DNA from: Oscillospiraceae bacterium
Lineage (GTDB): Bacteria > Bacillota > Clostridia > Oscillospirales > Acutalibacteraceae
DNA length: 10,877 nt
NCBI GenBank assembly: GCA_021640185.1
Contig: JAJXDX010000008.1
Location: 7,953 to 18,829 of the forward strand
Direction of reading: 5' to 3'
The position numbers and the translations under genes are program-made. Shown in pieces: positions 1 through 6,435 of this stretch. The notes under the pieces were generated by a model. It saw nothing but the letters and a program-made list of their open reading frames with translations. It did not search any database and had not been told where the DNA came from. The first letter of the stretch is position 1, and each line of letters opens with the position of its first letter.

Positions 1-1056
1 CCCGAGGTCGAGGTGGCGGATATGCGGCAAGATCCCGGCGCGGACACCGCCATCGGCAGCGTGCTGCACGCCGCCATGCGGCAGTGTCTGGACGACGGGC
101 GGCAGGTCATCCTGCTGCTCAACCGCCGCGGGTTCAACACCAACGTGTCCTGCCGCTCGTGCGGGCAGCCGATCGTCTGCCCGTCGTGCAGCATATCCAT
201 GACCTATCACCGCGCCAACGGGCGGCTGATGTGCCACTATTGCGGGCATTCGCAGCCCGCGCCGCGCGTCTGCCCGCAGTGCGGTTCCGATAAGCTGCGG
301 TATGCCGGGCAGGGCACACAGCTCGTCGAGCAGCAGCTGGCCGATCTGTTCCCCGATGCGCCGGTGCTGCGCATGGATACCGACACCACGATGTCCCGCT
401 TCGCCTACGAAGAAAAATTCAAGGCGTTCGGCGAGGGCAGGTACCGCATCATGATCGGCACACAGATGGTGGCCAAGGGGCTGGATTTTCCGCAGGTGGG
501 TCTGGTCGGCGTATTGTCGGCCGATCAGTCGCTGTACGGCGACGATCACCGCTGCTACGAAACGACCTTTTCTCTGCTGACGCAGGTGGTGGGCCGCGCG
601 GGACGGCGCGGCGAGCCGGGGCGCGCGGTGATCCAGACCTTCACGCCGGATAACCCGGTGATCGCGCTGGCTGCGGCGCAGGATTACGACGGCTTTTACC
701 GTATGGAGATCGCCAGCCGCCGGATGCTGCATTATCCGCCGTATTCCACGCTGGTGCTGTTCGGGCTGTCCGGCGTGCGGGAGGAAACGGTGCGGCAGGC
801 GGGGCAGTGGCTGCTGGAGCAGCTGCGCGCGACGGCGACGGTGGATTTTCCCGATGTGCCGCTGATCGCGCTAGATCCCACGCCGGCGACCGTGCTGCGC
901 GTGGCGGGCAAGTACCGCTACAAAATGCTGATCAAAACGAAAAACACCGCGCGGATGCGTGCCATGGTGCGCGCGCTGCTGCAGGCTTTTTACGCGAACG
1001 CCGCCTTCCGGGGCGTGGGGCTGTTCGCAGATATCGATCCGGTATCCGTGCTGTGA
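1..1056 (+). CDS. priA: Primosomal protein N' (PriA), C-terminal part, 5' end outside window
   Basis: PriA is the 3'-to-5' superfamily 2 DNA helicase that reloads the replisome at stalled forks. The reading frame is open from base 1 and ends in TGA at 1054-1056, giving 351 visible residues; the N-terminal DNA-binding domain and helicase motifs I-III lie upstream of the window. Eight cysteines in four CxxC pairs (residues about 51/54, 60/63, 78/81 and 91/94 counted from base 1) form the two zinc sites typical of PriA. They are followed by the motif V block TQMVAKGLDFP, the motif VI block QVVGRAGRRGEPGR and the YPPYS segment near the C-terminal domain. The visible part shows no frameshift. It is followed after 27 bases by def, as in many Firmicutes where priA-def-fmt travel together. 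The family identification is very secure; a GTG at base 13 is internal and not the start. Confidence 0.97.
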   Translation, partial: PEVEVADMRQDPGADTAIGSVLHAAMRQCLDDGRQVILLLNRRGFNTNVSCRSCGQPIVCPSCSISMTYHRANGRLMCHYCGHSQPAPRVCPQCGSDKLRYAGQGTQLVEQQLADLFPDAPVLRMDTDTTMSRFAYEEKFKAFGEGRYRIMIGTQMVAKGLDFPQVGLVGVLSADQSLYGDDHRCYETTFSLLTQVVGRAGRRGEPGRAVIQTFTPDNPVIALAAAQDYDGFYRMEIASRRMLHYPPYSTLVLFGLSGVREETVRQAGQWLLEQLRATATVDFPDVPLIALDPTPATVLRVAGKYRYKMLIKTKNTARMRAMVRALLQAFYANAAFRGVGLFADIDPVSVL

Positions 1057-1083
1057 CGGATAGCGACAGAAAGGAGCCAGACG

Positions 1084-1553
1084 ATGGCGACGAGAAAGAT
1101 CCTGACCGACGAGGATCCGGTGCTGCACAAGGTGTGCCGCCCGGTGGAAAGTTTGACGAGCGGCTGTGGCAGCTGCTGGACGACATGGCGGAAACGCTGC
1201 GCGCCGCGGACGGCGTGGGGCTGGCCGCGCCGCAGGTGGGCGTGCTGCGCCGGGTGTTCATCATGGACACCGGCGACGGCCTGCGCGAGTGCATCAACCC
1301 CACCATCCTGCAGGAAAAGGGCACGCAGGAGTGCACGGAGGGCTGCCTGTCCAGCCCCGGCGAATACGGCATCATCCACCGGCCGAAGGTGGTCAAGTTG
1401 CAGGCGCAGAACCGCGACGGCAAATTCTATATCGTCACGCTGGAGGGCTTGGGCGCGCAGTGCGCCAGCCACGAGAACGATCATCTGGACGGCATCCTGT
1501 TCAAGTCGAAGGTGATCCGGATGCTCTCGCCGGACGAGCTGAAGCGGGACTGA
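1084..1553 (+). pseudogene. def: Peptide deformylase, interrupted by an apparent one-base frameshift
   Basis: Peptide deformylase removes the formyl group from the N-terminal Met of new proteins using a metal ion. The start is ATG 1084, seven bases after AAGGAG (1071-1076). Frame 1 encodes 22 good deformylase residues ending CRPVE; the homology then continues one frame back, from the AAG codon at 1149, as KFDERLWQLLDDMAETL to the TGA at 1551-1553. Inserting one base into the AAA run at 1148-1150 would restore a 156-residue protein of normal length. All three catalytic motifs are intact in the second part: GVGLAAPQVG, EGCLSSP (metal ligand Cys about 88) and HENDH (His130, Glu131, His134). Unshifted, frame 1 runs to 1515 as an unrelated 143-residue product. 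The gene sits directly upstream of fmt, its functional counterpart. A sequencing or assembly error in the A run is likelier than true loss because deformylase is normally essential, unless a second copy exists elsewhere. Confidence 0.9.
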
Positions 1554-1572
1554 CCGAAACGGAGGAGAAGCG

Positions 1573-2502
1573 ATGGATCTGATCTTTATGGGCACGCCGG
1601 ACTTCGCCGTGCCGAGCCTCGAGCGGCTGATCGCCGACGGACACCGGATCGTTCTGGTCGTCACGCAGCCGGATAAGCCGGTCGGCCGCCGTCAGATCCT
1701 GACGCCGCCGCCGGTCAAGGCATGTGCGCTGTCGCACGGGCTGCCGGTGTACCAGCCCCGCTCGATGAAAACGGACGACACGTTCCTCGAACTGCAAAAG
1801 TATCCCGCCGACGCGATGATCGTGGTGGCCTTCGGCAAGATCCTGCCGCGGCGGATCTTGGACATGACGCGGTACGGCTGCATCAACGTCCACGGCTCGC
1901 TGCTGCCGCGCTATCGCGGCGCGGCGCCGGTGCAGTGGGCGGTCATCAACGGCGACACCGAGAGCGGTGTGACCACGATGCAGCTGGACGAAGGCGTGGA
2001 CACCGGCGACATCCTGCTGACGAGCCGCCGACCGCTTGACGATACGATCACGGGCGGCGAACTGTTCGACCTGTTGGCGCAGGACGGCGCGGTGCTGCTT
2101 GCCGAAACGCTGATGCGCCTTGCCGCCGGGACGATCACCCCGCAAAAGCAGACGGAGGACGGCGCGTGCTACGCGAAGATGCTGGACAAGAGCATGAGCC
2201 CGCTCGATTTCTCCCGCCCGGCCAAGCAGCTGCACGATCAGGTGCGCGGCATGGTGCCGTGGCCGGTCGCGACCTGCAGGATCGAGGGCAAAACGGTCAA
2301 GCTGTTTCGCACCCGCGTCGGTGCGCCGGCGCCCGCGGGGACGGCGCCCGGCACGGTCGTCGGTACGCGCCCGCTGGCCGTGGCGTGCGGCGACGGCAAC
2401 ACACTGATCGTGGAGCAGCTGCAAAGCGAGGGCGCGCGGCAAATGTCCGCCGCCGACTATCTGTGCGGTCATCCGCTGGCACCGGGCACGGTGCTTTGCT
2501 GA
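1573..2502 (+). CDS. fmt: Methionyl-tRNA formyltransferase
   Basis: This enzyme formylates Met-tRNAfMet with 10-formyl-tetrahydrofolate, producing the initiator used in bacterial translation. The protein has 309 residues, normal for the family. The N-terminus IFMGTPDFAVPSLERL begins the Rossmann-like formyltransferase domain. The catalytic triad is visible as Asn105, His107 (in NVHGSLLPRYRGAAPVQWA) and Asp143 (in DEGVDTGDIL), one residue off the E. coli numbering. The C-terminal domain, from about residue 205, carries the family block LDFSRPAKQLHDQVRGMVPWP and is the OB-fold tRNA-binding part. The start is ATG 1573, five bases after the strong GGAGGAG at 1561-1567. It lies 19 bases after def, in the common def-fmt pair. 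No anomalies were seen. Confidence 0.98.
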   Translation: MDLIFMGTPDFAVPSLERLIADGHRIVLVVTQPDKPVGRRQILTPPPVKACALSHGLPVYQPRSMKTDDTFLELQKYPADAMIVVAFGKILPRRILDMTRYGCINVHGSLLPRYRGAAPVQWAVINGDTESGVTTMQLDEGVDTGDILLTSRRPLDDTITGGELFDLLAQDGAVLLAETLMRLAAGTITPQKQTEDGACYAKMLDKSMSPLDFSRPAKQLHDQVRGMVPWPVATCRIEGKTVKLFRTRVGAPAPAGTAPGTVVGTRPLAVACGDGNTLIVEQLQSEGARQMSAADYLCGHPLAPGTVLC

Positions 2503-2517
2503 ACGATAAAACCGATC

Positions 2518-2522
2518 GGAGG
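2518..2522 (+). promoter_or_regulatory. Ribosome binding site that selects the second ATG of the metallopeptidase gene
   Basis: GGAGG lies only two bases before the first in-frame ATG (2525) but eight bases before the next in-frame ATG (2531). Normal Shine-Dalgarno spacing therefore favours the start at 2531, giving a protein that begins MDYWYLILVV. This is a spacing argument only. Confidence 0.7.
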
Positions 2523-2530
2523 TCATGTCC

Positions 2531-3217
2531 ATGGACTATTGGTATCTTATTCTGGTCGTACCGGCGCTGCTGATCGCGGCGATCGCGCAGATCCGCGTCA
2601 AATCGGTGTTTTCGCGCTACAGCCGCATGCCGGTGCGCTGCGGGATGTCCGGCACCGAGGCCAGCCGCTTCATCCAGCGGCAAAACGGCATCAACGTGCC
2701 GATCCGCGCCGTATCCGGCTCGATGACCGATTTTTACGACCCCAAATCGAATTCGATCAGCCTGTCCGACACCGTGCGCGACCAGACCAGCGTGGCGGCC
2801 GTCGGCGTGGCCGCGCACGAAACGGGGCACGCCCTGCAGTACGCGAACGACTATTTCCCCGTCCGGCTGCGCATGGGGATGGTCCCGGTCACGAACTTCG
2901 CCAGCAGCATCTCGCCTGTGCTGATCGTGCTGGGGCTGATGCTCAGCCTGCCGACGCTGGCGTACATCGGCATCGCGCTGTTCTCCATGGCGGTGCTGTT
3001 CCAGCTGGTGACGCTGCCGGTGGAGTTCAATGCCAGCGCCCGCGCCGTGCGCGCGCTGGAGCAGAGCGGCAGCCTGAGCGACGAGGAGCTGCGCGGCGTG
3101 CGCCGCGTGCTTTCCGCCGCGGCGATGACCTATGTGGCGGCGATGCTCGTTTCGCTGATGAACCTGCTGCGCCTGATCGCGATCGTGGCGGGGAACGGTA
3201 ACCGCCGCCGCCGCTGA
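2531..3217 (+). CDS. Membrane neutral zinc metallopeptidase, YugP family
   Basis: This is a membrane-bound zinc peptidase of the YugP type (the family named for B. subtilis YugP); the physiological substrate of the family is not known to me. From the preferred ATG at 2531 it has 228 residues. The zinc motif HETGH is at residues 96-100 within VAAHETGHALQYA, and the likely third ligand is the Glu in LPVEFNASARA (about residue 165). Hydrophobic segments occur at about residues 5-20, 122-140, 143-163 and 198-220, so the protein should be anchored by several helices flanking the catalytic part. The C-terminus ends in a run of arginines, consistent with a cytoplasmic positive tail. It lies between fmt and rsmB, and its TGA shares its A with the rsmB ATG, so the two are probably translationally coupled. 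The family call is strong; the role in a translation-related operon is unexplained. Confidence 0.93.
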   Translation: MDYWYLILVVPALLIAAIAQIRVKSVFSRYSRMPVRCGMSGTEASRFIQRQNGINVPIRAVSGSMTDFYDPKSNSISLSDTVRDQTSVAAVGVAAHETGHALQYANDYFPVRLRMGMVPVTNFASSISPVLIVLGLMLSLPTLAYIGIALFSMAVLFQLVTLPVEFNASARAVRALEQSGSLSDEELRGVRRVLSAAAMTYVAAMLVSLMNLLRLIAIVAGNGNRRRR

Positions 3218-4560
3218 TGGATGCCCGCCGCGCCGCCGTCAGTGCGCTGCTGCGCGTGCAGCAGCAGGGCGGCTATTCCAACATCGTTTTAGACGAGCTG
3301 CTGCGCCGCAGCGCCGGCGATGCACAGAGCGCCGCCGACCGGGCGCTGCTCTCCCGTCTGGTCTACGGGGTGACCGAGCGGCGGCTGACGCTGGACTATC
3401 TGCTCGACCGGCTGTCCACCGTCCCGGTGTGCAAGATGCAGCCGACCGTCCGCGAGATCCTGCGCATCGGCGCCTACCAGCTGATGTTCACCGACCGCAT
3501 CCCCGACTATGTCGCGATCGGGGAAAGCGTCAAGCTGACCCGCGCGATGGGCTGCGCACGGCTTGCCGGCTTCGTCAACGCCGTGCTGCGCAGCGTGCAG
3601 CGGGAGGGCGCGGCGCTGCTTTCTGCCCTGCCGGACAACGACAAGGGGCTGGAGCGGCGGTATTCCTGTCCGCGCGCCATCCTGCGCCTGTGGCGCGATG
3701 CCTACGGTGAGGAGCGGATGCGCGCCCTGCTGGAAAGCCTGAACGGCGCGCCGCCCGTATATATCCGCGTCAACACCCTGCGCATCGACACGCCGACGCT
3801 CGCCGGCCGGCTGACGGCCGCCGGAGCGGAAGTGCAGCCGGTGGAGGATCTGCCGGACGCGCTGCAGATCGGCAATGCCGCCGTGCTGCAGCAGCTGCCG
3901 GAGGAGCTGCGCGGGACGTGGTATCATCAGGATCTGGCCAGCCAGCTGTGCTGCGCCGCGCTGGATCCCCGGCCGGGCGAAACGGTCGCGGACGTGTGCG
4001 CCGCGCCCGGCGGCAAAAGCTTCACGTCCGCGCAGCGGATGCGGGGACAGGGGAGGATCGATGCCGCAGACCTGTATCCCGCGCGGGCGGATACGATCGC
4101 CCGCCGCGCCGCGGCGCTGGGGATCGGCTGCATCCGCACCGAGGTGCGCGACGCGTCGCTCCCGCCGCCGGAAGAGCGGCGCGGGCGGTACGACCGGGTG
4201 CTGTGCGACGTGCCCTGCTCCGGGCTGGGCGTGCTGCGCCGGAAGCCGGAGATCCGATATAAGGATCTGGCCGCCTTCGACGATCTGCCGGGGCTGCAGC
4301 TGACCATCCTGACGCAGGCCGCGGCGCTGGTGCGCCCCGGCGGCGTGCTGCAATATTCGACCTGCACGCTCCGCCCGGCGGAGAACGAGCAGGTGACGGC
4401 GGCGTTTTTGGCCGCCAGCCCCGACTTTGCGCCCCGCACGCTGCCGCTGCCGCGGCAGTTCGCGGCGGCCGGGCTGCCGGTGGGGCACGAGCTGACGCTC
4501 ATGCCGCCGGTGCACGGTACGGACGGGTTCTATATCGCGGGGTTCACCCGCATACGCTGA
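3217..4560 (+). CDS. rsmB: 16S rRNA (cytosine-967-C5)-methyltransferase RsmB
   Basis: RsmB methylates C967 (E. coli numbering) of 16S rRNA with S-adenosylmethionine during 30S assembly. The 447-residue length matches the family. Residues 1 to about 130 form a NusB-like RNA-binding domain (for example LLRVQQQGGYSN and GFVNAVLRSV). The methyltransferase domain follows: motif I DVCAAPGGKSFTSAQRM (about 259-275), motif IV CDVPCSGLGVLRRKPEIRY with catalytic Cys334, and motif VI QYSTCTLRPAENEQV with the second catalytic Cys383. Both cysteines of the RNA m5C mechanism are present. The start ATG 3217 overlaps the TGA of the metallopeptidase gene by one base and has no good Shine-Dalgarno of its own, which suggests coupled reinitiation. 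It is followed after 25 bases by rlmN, another rRNA methyltransferase. Confidence 0.97.
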   Translation: MDARRAAVSALLRVQQQGGYSNIVLDELLRRSAGDAQSAADRALLSRLVYGVTERRLTLDYLLDRLSTVPVCKMQPTVREILRIGAYQLMFTDRIPDYVAIGESVKLTRAMGCARLAGFVNAVLRSVQREGAALLSALPDNDKGLERRYSCPRAILRLWRDAYGEERMRALLESLNGAPPVYIRVNTLRIDTPTLAGRLTAAGAEVQPVEDLPDALQIGNAAVLQQLPEELRGTWYHQDLASQLCCAALDPRPGETVADVCAAPGGKSFTSAQRMRGQGRIDAADLYPARADTIARRAAALGIGCIRTEVRDASLPPPEERRGRYDRVLCDVPCSGLGVLRRKPEIRYKDLAAFDDLPGLQLTILTQAAALVRPGGVLQYSTCTLRPAENEQVTAAFLAASPDFAPRTLPLPRQFAAAGLPVGHELTLMPPVHGTDGFYIAGFTRIR

Positions 4561-4585
4561 CGAAACGAAAGGAGGCGGACGACCG

Positions 4586-5662
4586 ATGGATGCTACGCAG
4601 AGCGACCTGCGCTCGCTGACCGTCGCGGAGCTTGCCGAACGGCTGGCCCCGCTCGGCTGTCCGCCGTACCGCGCCCGGCAGATCCGCCGCTGGCTGGATG
4701 CCGGGGTGACGGACATCGGCCGGATGACCGATCTGCCCGCGGCGCTGCGTGCGCAGCTGGCGCAGACGTTCACTGTGCCGGGCGTCACGATCGACCGCAA
4801 GCAGGTATCGCAGATCGACGGCACGGTCAAATACCTGTTCCGTCTGGACGACGGTGAAACGGTCGAATCGGTGCTGATGCGCTACAGGCACGGCATCAGC
4901 CAGTGCCTGTCCACGCAGGTGGGCTGCAAGATGGGCTGCACGTTCTGCGCCACCGGCATGGGCGGCTTCGTGCGCGACCTTTCGGCGGCGGAGATGATGG
5001 CCGAGATCGAGCAGGCGCAGCAGGACGCCGGCGTGCGGGTGTCGTCGATCGTGCTGATGGGCATGGGGGAGCCGCTGGACAATTACGATCAGGTCGTGCG
5101 GTTTTTGCGTATGCTCGGTGAGGAGGGCGGCGTGCACATCGGGATGCGGCACATCTCGCTGTCGACGTGCGGGCTGGTGCCGGGGATCCTGCGCCTGGCG
5201 AAGGAAGGGCTGCCGATCACGCTGTCGGTATCGCTCCATGCACCGAACGACCAGATCCGCCGAAAGACCATGCCGGTCGCGCGCCGCTATCCGATCGAGG
5301 AGCTGCTGGACGCGTGCCGCACCTATATCGCCGCCACGGGGCGGCGGATCTCCTTTGAATATGCGATGATCGACGGGGTCAACGACAGCGATGCCTGCGC
5401 GAACGAATTGGCGGATCGCCTGTCCGGGATGCTGTGCCACGTCAATCTTATCCCGATCAACGCCGTCCCGGGCAAAGCGCAGCACCGCAGCCCGCGGGCA
5501 AGGATAGCGGCGTTCATGGCGGTGCTGGAGCGGCGCGGGATCAACGCGACCGTCCGCCGCACCTTGGGTGCGGATATCGATGCCTCCTGCGGGCAATTGC
5601 GGCGCAAAGCGGACCGCAACGCCGACCGGGAGGCGCGAAAGGGGGAGTTTTCGTGCAAGTAA
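4586..5662 (+). CDS. rlmN: Dual-specificity 23S rRNA/tRNA adenine-C2 methyltransferase RlmN
   Basis: RlmN is a radical-SAM enzyme that makes 2-methyladenosine at A2503 of 23S rRNA and at position 37 of some tRNAs (E. coli numbering), which affects fidelity at the peptidyl-transferase centre. The 358 residues include the [4Fe-4S] motif CKMGCTFC (Cys114, Cys118, Cys121). Cys107 lies seven residues before it and corresponds to E. coli Cys118; the methyl-carrier cysteine is Cys335 in DIDASCGQL. GMGEPLDNYD and SVSLHAPND are further family blocks. Start ATG 4586 follows AAAGGAGG (4568-4575) at ten bases. All catalytic residues are present, so the gene looks functional. A lysine/arginine-rich tail of about 20 residues follows the catalytic end. 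Its last ten bases overlap the proposed GTG start of prpC. Confidence 0.98.
   Translation: MDATQSDLRSLTVAELAERLAPLGCPPYRARQIRRWLDAGVTDIGRMTDLPAALRAQLAQTFTVPGVTIDRKQVSQIDGTVKYLFRLDDGETVESVLMRYRHGISQCLSTQVGCKMGCTFCATGMGGFVRDLSAAEMMAEIEQAQQDAGVRVSSIVLMGMGEPLDNYDQVVRFLRMLGEEGGVHIGMRHISLSTCGLVPGILRLAKEGLPITLSVSLHAPNDQIRRKTMPVARRYPIEELLDACRTYIAATGRRISFEYAMIDGVNDSDACANELADRLSGMLCHVNLIPINAVPGKAQHRSPRARIAAFMAVLERRGINATVRRTLGADIDASCGQLRRKADRNADREARKGEFSCK
5638..5647 (+). promoter_or_regulatory. G-rich ribosome binding site for the GTG start of prpC
   Basis: AAAGGGGGAG ends five bases before the GTG at 5653, where PP2C homology begins. It is not a perfect AGGAGG, but no other start with similar support exists nearby, and an earlier start would extend deep into rlmN. 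Confidence 0.6.
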
Positions 5663-6381
5663 CGGGAGCGACCGACATCGGCCTTGTCCGCAGCAGCAAT
5701 CAGGACGCGCTGCGGTACGGATCGCTCGGGAGCGAGGCGTGCTATGCCGTGGTGTGTGACGGCATGGGCGGGGCCAACGGCGGCAATGTCGCCAGCTCCA
5801 TCGCCGTGGAGCTGATCGCCGACCGGCTGACACAGTACGATCCGCAGGAGGCGACGCCGCACACGGCGGAGCACCTGTTCGCCAGCGCCATGCAGGCGGC
5901 GAACCTGTCGATCTACGAGCGGGCGCTGGATTCTCCGGATCTGTCGGGGATGGGGACGACGGTGGTGGCGGTGCTGCTGCACGGCGACACGGCGTGCATC
6001 TCCCACACGGGGGACAGCCGGGCGTATCTGCTGCGCGGCGGCGCGCTGACGCCGGTCACGCGCGACCATTCCGTCGTGCAGGAGATGATCGAGCAGGGAC
6101 GCTTGACCGAAGAACAGGCACGCTCGCACCCGCGCAAGCATTTCATCACGCGCGCCCTTGGCGTGAGCGCGCAGGAGAGCGGCGAATATGACGAGCTGAC
6201 GCTGCGCCCCGGTGACCGGCTGCTGCTGTGCACCGACGGGCTGACGAATATGCTCGATAACGATAAGATCCGGGATCTGACGGACGGCTGTCCGTCGATC
6301 GAGGCGGTGCCGCGCCTGATCCGCGCGGCGCTGGACGCAGGCGGGCGCGACAACGTGACCGTTTTGCTGGTAGACAGGTGA
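5653..6381 (+). CDS. prpC: PP2C-family Ser/Thr protein phosphatase (PrpC/Stp)
   Basis: This metal-dependent phosphatase reverses phosphorylation by the adjacent PASTA kinase. With the GTG start at 5653 it has 242 residues, the usual length for the PrpC/Stp group; upstream in-frame codons fall inside rlmN and show no homology. Metal-binding acidic residues are visible in order: Asp18 in RSSNQD, Asp36 in VCDGMGGANGG, Asp195 in LLCTDGLTNML and Asp233 in GGRDNVTVLLV. Other family blocks are GMGTTVVAVLL, HTGDSRAYLL, VTRDHSVVQEM and FITRALG. No membrane segment is seen, so it should be cytoplasmic. It overlaps rlmN by ten bases and is followed after 54 bases by prkC, the standard phosphatase-kinase pair of Firmicutes. 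Confidence 0.97.
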   Translation: MQVTGATDIGLVRSSNQDALRYGSLGSEACYAVVCDGMGGANGGNVASSIAVELIADRLTQYDPQEATPHTAEHLFASAMQAANLSIYERALDSPDLSGMGTTVVAVLLHGDTACISHTGDSRAYLLRGGALTPVTRDHSVVQEMIEQGRLTEEQARSHPRKHFITRALGVSAQESGEYDELTLRPGDRLLLCTDGLTNMLDNDKIRDLTDGCPSIEAVPRLIRAALDAGGRDNVTVLLVDR

Positions 6382-6435
6382 TGACCGTTACGCTGACGGA
6401 TACCGAAGATCTGACAGAAAGGTGAGGACAGACTA

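Noticed and set aside
1143..1152. Programmed -1 frameshifting in def
   Set aside because: The junction lacks an X XXY YYZ heptamer, and the Glu codon would not re-pair after slipping. A lost A in a homopolymer is simpler.
1501..2532. A 343-codon minus-strand open frame opposite fmt
   Set aside because: Shadow of fmt with an Arg/His-rich composition; fmt has all catalytic residues on the plus strand.
3289..4830. A 513-codon minus-strand open frame across rsmB and rlmN
   Set aside because: It covers two well-supported genes, has arginine-rich low-complexity sequence, and no ribosome binding site or family match.
5434..5652. An upstream extension of the prpC reading frame
   Set aside because: It overlaps the conserved C-terminal part of rlmN and has no PP2C homology; the GTG at 5653 fits the family length.
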